Source: Amycolatopsis coloradensis
Lineage (GTDB): Bacteria; Actinomycetota; Actinomycetes; Mycobacteriales; Pseudonocardiaceae
Direction: 5' to 3'
Length of the DNA: 64,000 bases
Assembly (NCBI RefSeq): GCF_037997115.1
Contig: NZ_CP150484.1
Location: forward strand, 3,737,000-3,800,999
The position numbers and the translations under genes were made by a program. Below, piece by piece: positions 23,964 to 31,185 of this stretch. The notes under the pieces are model-generated. The model saw only the letters and a list, made by a program, of their open reading frames with translations. It was not told the origin of the DNA and did not search any database. Position 1 is the first letter of the stretch. Every line of letters begins with the position of its first letter.

Positions 23964-25151
23964 TCAATGCGATTGTTTTCTCATCTCAGGAACAAGACCC
24001 TGGTGCGGGCACTGCTCGCCGATCGGCCAGAAAAGTCGAGCTTCCGTTCGCTTCCGCAGATACTCGACACCCTCGGTTCCGCCGGTTCCGCCGCTGCTTC
24101 CGATCATGGATTTGGCGATGGAGTAATGAGTGCGCTTCCATTTCTGGTGACTCGTTTCCAGTCGCTCCAGTGCGTCCGTCATCATCTTGCGTTCCACGTC
24201 GCTCCATCGGGCCTGTCGGCGGCAGTACCACGAGGCCAGCGAGTCGGGGTCGGATAAAGCGCGTTGCCGCACTCTTGGCACGGAAAGAAAGGCGGGGGAG
24301 TCGATGCGGGCTTTTCTCGGTAACGCGCAGAAAATCTCCACCAACTTGTACGCTTCCGACTGGATGGCGCTCGATCCGTCGGTTTGCAGGCGAAAGGACC
24401 GGAAGTTCGCGGGTGGCATGGTTGCCAGCAGGCTGAACAGTCCTGACGCTCGATCCAAGGTGGTCGCAGCCGACTCGATACGACCGGTGACGTCGGAAAC
24501 TTCTCCCGACCCTGTGGCCATGACTGCTTCTTCCAGTAGCATCGCCATCATGGTGAAAATAGTCTCGTAGCACTGCAGAACTCGAATGAACAGGTACTCG
24601 TCATGCTGATCCGAGACCGGGATAACGCTGAAGTGAAGAATGCTTTCGACCGGCCCGGTCATGGAATCAAAGACGTCATTCGAGGGATTCGTGGATTCTC
24701 GTAGATCGCCTGCCTTGCGAATCCTCTTGAGTGCTACCTGACGGCTGGGACGACCGTGTGGAAGCAAATCGCCGCCGCCATTCTCCAGTGTCATCCGCTC
24801 GAATTCCGCCAGGTCGTGCAAAAGATGGGATACCAGATCTCGCCCGGTCTGGATGCGGCCTTGCGTTGGCAGCAGGGGTTTCAGTACGTCCATCGCCAGA
24901 TAGCTCCCGTAGGAGTATCGGTCTTCCGCCTTGTCCAGGACGCAATTATAGAAGTCGGCTATCTCCGGCCTGATCGCGATGTCGGCGCGGGCGGCTCTGG
25001 CCTGGTCCAGGTCCTGATCGGCAAGCCGATCCTTACCCTTTTTCAGTATCTGCAAGCGAATCGAGTTGGCCAGGCTCAGCGCCGCGGCGCCCTGTCGGCC
25101 GCTGACGATCGAGGTCGTCCCGCGCTCACTCACTCTGCCGATGGCGCTCAT
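23964..25151 (-). CDS. Atypical tryptophan 2,3-dioxygenase-superfamily haem protein
   Basis: A 395-residue protein with the three TDO signatures: DEYLFIRVLQCYE (184-196), FRSFRLQTDGSSAIQSEAYK (250-269) and the haem-ligand region KRTHYSIAKSMIG followed by GTGGTEGVEYLR (355-366). His342 is the likely axial haem ligand. The distal His of classical TDO (FIxxHQTYE) is Leu192 here and the substrate-carboxylate Arg (FRxxE) is Lys269, so it probably accepts an indole lacking or differing at the carboxylate, or performs a different oxidation (compare MarE and PrnB in the same superfamily). AAGGA precedes the ATG. Confidence 0.8.
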   Translation of the reverse strand: MSAIGRVSERGTTSIVSGRQGAAALSLANSIRLQILKKGKDRLADQDLDQARAARADIAIRPEIADFYNCVLDKAEDRYSYGSYLAMDVLKPLLPTQGRIQTGRDLVSHLLHDLAEFERMTLENGGGDLLPHGRPSRQVALKRIRKAGDLRESTNPSNDVFDSMTGPVESILHFSVIPVSDQHDEYLFIRVLQCYETIFTMMAMLLEEAVMATGSGEVSDVTGRIESAATTLDRASGLFSLLATMPPANFRSFRLQTDGSSAIQSEAYKLVEIFCALPRKARIDSPAFLSVPRVRQRALSDPDSLASWYCRRQARWSDVERKMMTDALERLETSHQKWKRTHYSIAKSMIGSSGGTGGTEGVEYLRKRTEARLFWPIGEQCPHQGLVPEMRKQSH

Positions 25152-25216
25152 GAGAATCCTTCTCGTACCTTCGTCTTGATCATTGCGGAGTATGGTGAAC
25201 AGTGCTTTGGCGGCAG

Positions 25217-26398
25217 TCAGATATCATGCCGAAGATTCGGCGGAACCACTGCGCCCATTCTTGTCAGTGCATAAGCTTGATACGGCCCGGAGTAGACGTT
25301 GATCGCATGGTTCAACCCGGCATGAGCGTCACGCCAGAAACGCTGCATCGGCCGATCTGAACGCAAGGCGTTCCCGCCGGAATGGCTGTAGAGGCGGTCG
25401 AGTGCCTCGACAGCGCGTCGGCTGCCGCGAACCTGATCGCAGCGCGCTGCCGCACGGATCTCGAACGGGACTTCTTTTCCGGAATCGACGATATCCCACA
25501 TTCGGTGCACGTTGGCCATCATCTGAGCTCGCGCGGATTCGACCTCGGAGCAGCATTCGCTCAGTTGCGCCAGTAGGAATTTGTCTTCACGGACCAGCCG
25601 GCCCGCCTCGTCGACCCGATCGCGCTGATAGTCGAAGGATGCCGCCAGTGCGCCACGGCACATGCCGATGATGGACGCGGTGATCGCGTTGGGGAAGATG
25701 GCGGACCAAGGCATGCGGAAAAGGTTCTCGCTTCGCCCTGCTTCTCGGGCCGCGACGCCGCTGACGACCTTCTGCTCCGCTATCACGCGCTCGATGGGTA
25801 CGAACGCGCCGGTGACCGTGACATCCTTGCTGCCGCTGCCACGCAGTCCGACTGCATTCCACGACCCGTCGATGATCGTGTAATCGCTACGCGGCAACAG
25901 CATGTGCAGAGTGCCATCGGCGCCGACGCGATTACCCTCGGCATCGACCACGGTCGCACCCAGCCATGCCCATTCGCAGTGGTCCGTGCCCGACGAGAAT
26001 GCCCACCTGCCGCTCAGCAGGTAGCCTCCCTCGACCCTTCGGGCCTTACCGAACGGGGAGAAGGGGGAAGCTATCCAAGTGTCCGGATCCGCTGCCCACA
26101 CGTCGTGCTGAACAGACTCCGGCATCAATGCCATCTGCCAAGGGTGTGAACCCAGGACGCCCGCGACCCAGCCTGTGGCGCTACAGGACTCGGCGGCCAG
26201 TATGACCGCATCGAAGAAGTCCCATGGATCGGTTTCGAGGCCGCCGTGCAGGCGGGGTTGCAGCATTCTCACCAAGCCGGTTTTCCTCAAGATGTCCGCA
26301 GTGTTACCGGGAAGGGAACCCAGCTCTTCTGCTTCAGCTGCTTGAGTGCAAAGCTGCAGGCGCAAACCTTCGAGGTTCTCAAGAACATCGTTCGCCAT
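25217..26398 (-). CDS. HsaA-like (acyl-CoA dehydrogenase fold) flavin-dependent monooxygenase
   Basis: A 393-residue protein from the ATG at 26398, preceded by AAAGGA. It has the class D flavoprotein monooxygenase pattern: ATGWVAGVLGSHPWQMALMP, WAFSSGTDHCEWAWLGATV, VGLRGSGSKDVTVTGAFVP and a C-terminal helical domain with GGNALRSDRPMQRFWRDAHAG. HsaA and related enzymes hydroxylate phenols or indoles with reduced flavin from a separate reductase, which is not encoded here. Position between the exporter and the TDO-like gene suggests hydroxylation of the indole or aromatic intermediate. Confidence 0.87.
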   Translation of the reverse strand: MANDVLENLEGLRLQLCTQAAEAEELGSLPGNTADILRKTGLVRMLQPRLHGGLETDPWDFFDAVILAAESCSATGWVAGVLGSHPWQMALMPESVQHDVWAADPDTWIASPFSPFGKARRVEGGYLLSGRWAFSSGTDHCEWAWLGATVVDAEGNRVGADGTLHMLLPRSDYTIIDGSWNAVGLRGSGSKDVTVTGAFVPIERVIAEQKVVSGVAAREAGRSENLFRMPWSAIFPNAITASIIGMCRGALAASFDYQRDRVDEAGRLVREDKFLLAQLSECCSEVESARAQMMANVHRMWDIVDSGKEVPFEIRAAARCDQVRGSRRAVEALDRLYSHSGGNALRSDRPMQRFWRDAHAGLNHAINVYSGPYQAYALTRMGAVVPPNLRHDI

Positions 26399-26481
26399 GT
26401 CGAGTGGTCCTTTCATTGCCTTGTCTGCTCGTTTATTGAATGGCGATGGCGGGGCGACGGGTGCGGAAATCCGCCCTGTCG

Positions 26482-27696
26482 TCAAGGAGTCTGCAATTGT
26501 TCTTGTTTTGTTTTCGATTTAAGTCGGGAATTTAGCAGGTGCGCGGTAGCGGCGGCCGACAGTGCGCATAGCACGGGGAGAAAGAATGTCGGCCGGGCGC
26601 CCATTTCGTCAGCGACCTTGCCGACGGTGGCGGTTCCCGCGCCGAAGCCGAGCGAGAGGCTGGACCACACCCAGTTCATTCCCTCGGTCTGGATCGCCGC
26701 CGGAACAAGCTCGTCGAGCAGATGAAAAGCGTTGATGACGGTCGGTGCCATGCTGAGACCGTTGACCGCAGACCAAGCCATGAGGGCGGGCAGGCTGTTC
26801 GCCGTGAAGTAGAGGAGAGGGAGCAAGCCGAACGCCGAGGCGCTCAAGGCGAGCCGGAGAGACGTTGGCCCACTTCGTGTCCGAGAGCCGTACAGGATGG
26901 CCGAGACGCCACTGCCCACCGCGAAACATGCGAGTACGAGGCCGGAGCCACCTGGTGTGCCCAGGTCGTCACAGCGTGCGACGAGCAGCACTTCCGCCGC
27001 GCCGCAGGCGGCCCCTACCGCGGTCAGCAGGACCAGTAGGAATGGCATGCCCGGGTATCGTGCGGCGAGGCGTCGATGCCCCCGAGCGACCGGGGGTTGC
27101 CTGGGTGGCTCGGTATGACGCTGGAACAGCAGCCAAGTCGCACCGGCGACGGTGAGGAGAAGTGCCGTAGCGACGGCCAGGTACGGTGAAACCTGGACCG
27201 CGAGGATCGCTGTCGCGAGGGGGCCGATGGCGAAGACGACCTCGTCCAAAACGGTTTCGACCGAGTAAGCGGCCGATCTCTCAGGGGTTTCGTCCGGCCA
27301 CATTGTCGCCCATCGCGCTCGCGTCATCGGGCCGGTGTTGACGACCGAAGCACCAAGAAGAAACGCCAGTGGCAGGATGATCGGCAGAGATGATCCGAGT
27401 GCGACTGACCCGAGTAGCATCGCGGCGAGTGCGGCATGTGCGAAAATGGACAAGAGCAGGGTTTTGCGTTGTCCGAAACGGTCTGCGATCATCCCGGCGG
27501 CGGGACTGCTGAGTGCGTTTCCGATCGTCCAGCAGCCGCTCACCAGCGCAGCTTTTCCATACTCGCCGGTTGGCAAGGCCAACAGAAGAAGCAAGCCCAG
27601 CGGGTAGATCCCGACAAAAAAGCGAGATAATACGCCCGCGATGCAGAAAGACGCTGCCCCGCGCCTGGCGAAGGCGCTGCGGTAACCGGCAAACAC
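26482..27696 (-). CDS. MFS transporter, probable product exporter
   Basis: A 404-residue protein; the GTG at 27696 is chosen because GGAGG lies six bases before it, and longer frames add only a basic non-membrane extension. About 12 hydrophobic segments are present, with motif A-like AAGMIADRFGQRKTLLLS between helices 2 and 3. A short Lys/Gln-rich tail ends the protein. It heads the run exporter - monooxygenase - TDO-like - decarboxylase and is probably the self-resistance or export component of that cluster. Confidence 0.82.
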   Translation of the reverse strand: MFAGYRSAFARRGAASFCIAGVLSRFFVGIYPLGLLLLLALPTGEYGKAALVSGCWTIGNALSSPAAGMIADRFGQRKTLLLSIFAHAALAAMLLGSVALGSSLPIILPLAFLLGASVVNTGPMTRARWATMWPDETPERSAAYSVETVLDEVVFAIGPLATAILAVQVSPYLAVATALLLTVAGATWLLFQRHTEPPRQPPVARGHRRLAARYPGMPFLLVLLTAVGAACGAAEVLLVARCDDLGTPGGSGLVLACFAVGSGVSAILYGSRTRSGPTSLRLALSASAFGLLPLLYFTANSLPALMAWSAVNGLSMAPTVINAFHLLDELVPAAIQTEGMNWVWSSLSLGFGAGTATVGKVADEMGARPTFFLPVLCALSAAATAHLLNSRLKSKTKQEQLQTP

Positions 27697-28573
27697 AGCA
27701 GACCTCCAAGATTGGTCGTATGTGCCGCCGGAGAAGGGGGGGGCGACAGTCCGCCGCGGTGACGGTTTCAATGGGCTTGACGGACGTCGATCGTGCTCGA
27801 TCACGTCGCGATAGCGGGAGAGCGGTATTGGCACCTTGTGGACTTGAGGCCGCCGCGGTGTCAGATGCTACCTTCGCAAAGTGCGGTGAAAGCGAGCTTT
27901 GTTTCGCCAGGTGGAACAGTTTGGCGCCGAGGTGGTCGGCAACGTTGTCACCGGTGTTCGATCGGGAAGCTTGCCCAGGCGTACGGGCAGATCATCTTGG
28001 TTCGAGGGTGATGGCTGGAGTAGTACCGGCCGATCTCACGGAACTCGGGCGCGGGGCCACCGTGTTTCCGGCGGTTGTCGCGTAGCCGGGTCCAGGACCA
28101 CATCGCGCGCGCCGGGATATCCGCTGCATCCTGCGTGGATGAGACGGTGGCCAAATTGTGGCGACACCACCGCGGTGATGGCGGTCGTCAGGTCGAGGCG
28201 AAAGGGCTGTTGGGAACTATGGCGAACGGGGGCGTGCGACTCCCAGGCGCTGGCCACGCTTCCTCGAACAATTCACACGGATGCGACGTTGGGCTCATTG
28301 TGCCCGATGTGGGCGTTTTGCGCAGAAAACGTGAGTGTTAAGGGCGTCCTAGCGAGAGGAGGGGGAGGTAGGGCGACCGGCAACGCCCGGATCGTCTTGG
28401 GTGGTCGACCACGGCCCGGCTGTGGGCCGACAGGTGACACCGTCTTCGCTACCCGAGGCGCTGAGATCCGGTGCGAGCCGGGTCGGCGACAGATGGCGGC
28501 TTGCGCGGTGTCGTGGGTGTGGTGTTCGGAGGCAATGCTGTCGGCCGGCTCTGTCTCATGCCTCGACGGCGGG
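27697..28573. other. Gene-poor region with a repeat fragment
   Basis: About 880 bases between two minus-strand transporter genes with no convincing gene. Open frames on both strands are Arg-rich shadows. A degenerate copy of the repeat seen at the right window end occurs at 28300-28350. The promoter of the biosynthetic run should lie at its left end. Confidence 0.4.
28300..28350 (+). repeat. Degenerate interspersed repeat, copy 1
   Basis: GTGCCCGATgtGGGCGTTTTGCG is followed by ACGTGAGTGTT; the same order with few changes occurs at 63937-63990. The 3' palindromic half is mutated here (TTAAGGGCGTCC), so this copy is decayed. Confidence 0.65.
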
Positions 28574-29845
28574 CTATCGGGCTTCAGCCGCTTCTGGACG
28601 CCGTCGGATGCGAAGGGCGAGCACGATGTTGAGCAGAGCAGCCGCGGTCATGAGTACGCAGGTGTAAAGAACTATGTCCCGGGAAGAAACCCGCATGGCG
28701 GCGAGCGCGCCGGCGTAGGCGGGGCCGATGACGCCGCCGACGCGGCCGAGCGCGACGGCCCATCCGACGCCGGTGGTACGAAGTGGACCGGGGTAGGTCG
28801 ACATGGCGACGGCCATGGAGCCGTTCGCGGTGGCGATCAAACACATTCCGATACCGCACAGGGCGATCAGCAGTCCGGTGTGAGTCAACGGCGCCCGCGC
28901 GGCCACGAACAAGATCAGCGCACCGAGCATCGTGGTCGAGACGACCACATTGATCGCCCGGAACCGGGTCGTCAACAGGACCAGAACCGAGCCACCGAGC
29001 ATGCCGCCGAAACCGAAGGCGGCGATCCCCATCGGGGCCTCGGTCGGGCTCAGCCCGTAGTCGGCCACGAGTACGGGCGCCCAGGTGGTGATGACCCCGA
29101 TGGTGGCCACCACCAGGAGGAAGACCGCCCAAAGCAGCAGTGTCGCCGAACGACGGTCTCGAGTGAAAAGGAGCCGGAACGCCGCCTGAGCCGGCTCGGA
29201 CGGCGGTCGTCGATCGTCGGCAGGCTCGCGCATGCCCCACCACAGGACAGGCAGCAACAGCACGGGGAGCAGGGTGCCGGCCCAGAGGACGGAGCGCCAG
29301 CCATAGGACCCGATGAGCGGGCCGGCCAAGATCCCGCCGATGGTCGGTCCAACGGCCAAGCCGAGGCTGACAAGGACCGTGATCAACTCCCTCCGGTGGG
29401 GAGGACCGTTGTCGGCGGCCAACGAGGTCGCAGGGGGCACGATGACCCCGAGACCCACACCGGTGAGCAGTCGTGCCACGGACAACGGCGGCATGGTCGT
29501 GACGACAGCCGTCCAAGCCGAACCGATGGCGAAGAGTGTCGTACCCGAGAGGATCACACGACGGCGCCCGAAGCGGGCACTGGCCCACCCTGAACCCGAG
29601 TAGCCGACGGCCGTTCCGATGCCCGTGAGGACCAGCGGAAGCGTGAAGGCGGACGCGTCGACACCCCACTCGACCTCGAGGGTGGGGATCACCAGACCCA
29701 AGGTGACGCCGTCGAAACCGTCGAGGACGATGAGCAGGAAACCGAGTATCGCCACTCGCCATCGGACGACTTCGCCGCCACGAGGCGCCGTGCCGCGCAC
29801 GTCTTGCCTGGATGCCGCGCTATCCAAGGCGGCAACCCGGTGCAT
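28574..29845 (-). CDS. MFS transporter, aromatic acid:H+ symporter (AAHS)-like
   Basis: A 423-residue, 12-helix MFS protein (ATG at 29845; an upstream ATG at 29887 would add 14 basic residues). AAHS features include LGFLLIVLDGFDGVTLGLVI in helix 1 with the DGFD motif, GWASARFGRRRVIL as motif A and LTGVGLGVIVPPATSLAADN in helix 4. Such transporters import benzoate-type acids, though some act as exporters. Substrate unknown. It lies alone between gene-poor stretches, facing away from the IclR gene; an aromatic ligand shared with IclR is a possibility. Confidence 0.83.
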   Translation of the reverse strand: MHRVAALDSAASRQDVRGTAPRGGEVVRWRVAILGFLLIVLDGFDGVTLGLVIPTLEVEWGVDASAFTLPLVLTGIGTAVGYSGSGWASARFGRRRVILSGTTLFAIGSAWTAVVTTMPPLSVARLLTGVGLGVIVPPATSLAADNGPPHRRELITVLVSLGLAVGPTIGGILAGPLIGSYGWRSVLWAGTLLPVLLLPVLWWGMREPADDRRPPSEPAQAAFRLLFTRDRRSATLLLWAVFLLVVATIGVITTWAPVLVADYGLSPTEAPMGIAAFGFGGMLGGSVLVLLTTRFRAINVVVSTTMLGALILFVAARAPLTHTGLLIALCGIGMCLIATANGSMAVAMSTYPGPLRTTGVGWAVALGRVGGVIGPAYAGALAAMRVSSRDIVLYTCVLMTAAALLNIVLALRIRRRPEAAEAR

Positions 29846-30317
29846 GCAGGCGGGTGCCCCGCGACGTCTCCGGGACGTTCCTCTCAAGCAAGGCTTTGAC
29901 CTCGAGAAACAGGATGACGGGATCGGCGGTGCCCACTCGCCCCAATGACAACCTCACCACGATCCGCTCCTCTCCGAGTCTCTGTCCGGATTAGACCAGA
30001 CAAGCCCAGGCGACGCTGCCCGAAACTCTGCTCCGGGTCGGAGAGAGTGCGTGCCCCGACAGCGCCGGTCCGCCCCGAAGCCAGGCCGTCGTATATCCGA
30101 AGGAACCGGCTGGGGTCATCGGCCCGCTCCGGTCTCGGGAACGGGCGACCCCATCCCGGGATGTCAACCATGATCGGCTTCCCCGAGGCGGGCCAAGGCA
30201 GGTTCGTTAGCCGAAAGACTCGGCCGAAGTTGGCCGTGGTTCCGGGAATCCGGGCGGCGGTTGATACTGCTCGTCAGTGGACAAGAGAATGCCGTTGGCC
30301 GACCCGTTGGATTTCCC
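29846..30317. other. Divergent intergenic region between MFS and IclR genes
   Basis: About 470 bases with no confident gene. A 95-codon minus-strand frame (30171-29884) exists but has biased Arg/Ser composition. The region should carry divergent promoters and possibly the IclR operator; no clear operator palindrome was recognised. Confidence 0.35.
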
Positions 30318-31097
30318 ATGAGCGCTTCTTTGGCAAGTAAGTCGGCGGAGTACGGCTTCGACGGCGGCACGGGGCGTACTGCCGTGGACAAGGCGATGGT
30401 CGTTCTGGCGGCATTGATCACGAGCGAAGTCACGCTCAGTCTTACCCAGCTCAGTCAGCGCACCTGCCTGGCGAAAGCGACTGTGCACAGGATTCTCGCG
30501 GCGCTGCAGTCCCACGGTATGATCATCAGGACGGGGGACAAGTACTCGGCCGGCGTTATGGTGCAGCCGCGCCGCAATAGCGAGGACGGTATTTTCACGT
30601 CGCTCCAGCAGCACTCCACGCCTTATCTTGTAGAGCTCCACCAAATGACCGGGCACACCGCGAGCGTCAGCGTATTGATTGGCGAGTCGGTGCAGCACGT
30701 CAATCAGATATTCGGGCACCGGACCCCAAGGTTGCCGAGTATGGCCTCGGCTGGGAAATGCCTTCCCGCGACTGCGATAGACCAGGTGCTTCACGCTTAT
30801 CAGGTCGGGCACGGCACCAGGCGTCTCTCCGCCGCGGCTAACGATGAATTATCGGAGATTCGCCGTATCGGCCTCGCGCATGTGGACGACGCCGCACGAA
30901 AGGTCACGAGCGTCGCGGTTCCGCTCACGGGGGTGCAGCATCCTGCCGCGCTGGCGCTGGCCGGTCACTTCGGGCAAGTAGACGTGATTTCAGCGGCCAG
31001 GGTGCTCAGGCGGGCGGCCTTCGAGTTCAGCAGGGCACTGATGGTATATCGGGCAGCCATGAACAATCCGGTTCAGCGGTCCGTATCCCATGGTTGA
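30318..31097 (+). CDS. IclR-family transcriptional regulator
   Basis: A 259-residue regulator. The N-terminal winged helix covers about residues 20-80 (AVDKAMVVLAALITSEVTLS, LTQLSQRTCLAKATVHRILA, ALQSHGMIIR). The C-terminal effector domain includes GHTASVSVLIGESVQHVNQI, the MASAGKCLPATA motif typical of IclR, and AVPLTGVQHPAALALAG. It probably senses a small organic acid and controls the divergent MFS gene or the metabolite cluster (inference). It converges with the AfsR-type gene. Confidence 0.87.
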   Translation: MSASLASKSAEYGFDGGTGRTAVDKAMVVLAALITSEVTLSLTQLSQRTCLAKATVHRILAALQSHGMIIRTGDKYSAGVMVQPRRNSEDGIFTSLQQHSTPYLVELHQMTGHTASVSVLIGESVQHVNQIFGHRTPRLPSMASAGKCLPATAIDQVLHAYQVGHGTRRLSAAANDELSEIRRIGLAHVDDAARKVTSVAVPLTGVQHPAALALAGHFGQVDVISAARVLRRAAFEFSRALMVYRAAMNNPVQRSVSHG

Positions 31098-31185
31098 TCG
31101 ACGATTTACCTCTTTGTGGCCGTAAAGCGACACGTCGGAGTCCGGATTGATCACGATGTACGCGGCCGGCACGGCTCGGTTGTCG

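Noticed and set aside
27899..29593. A 564-codon plus-strand frame
   Set aside because: It is mostly antisense to the MFS transporter gene at 28574-29845, whose 12-helix pattern is unmistakable.
29884..30171. A 95-codon minus-strand frame upstream of the AAHS-type MFS gene
   Set aside because: Composition is Arg/Ser/Gly-biased, no ribosome site was seen, and it lies in a region expected to hold divergent promoters.
30990..31172. Minus-strand short frame beginning MPAAYIVINPDSDVSLYGHK after the AfsR-type gene
   Set aside because: The first 20 residues look protein-like, but the rest runs antisense to the IclR C-terminus and no ribosome site is evident; kept only as a possible relic.
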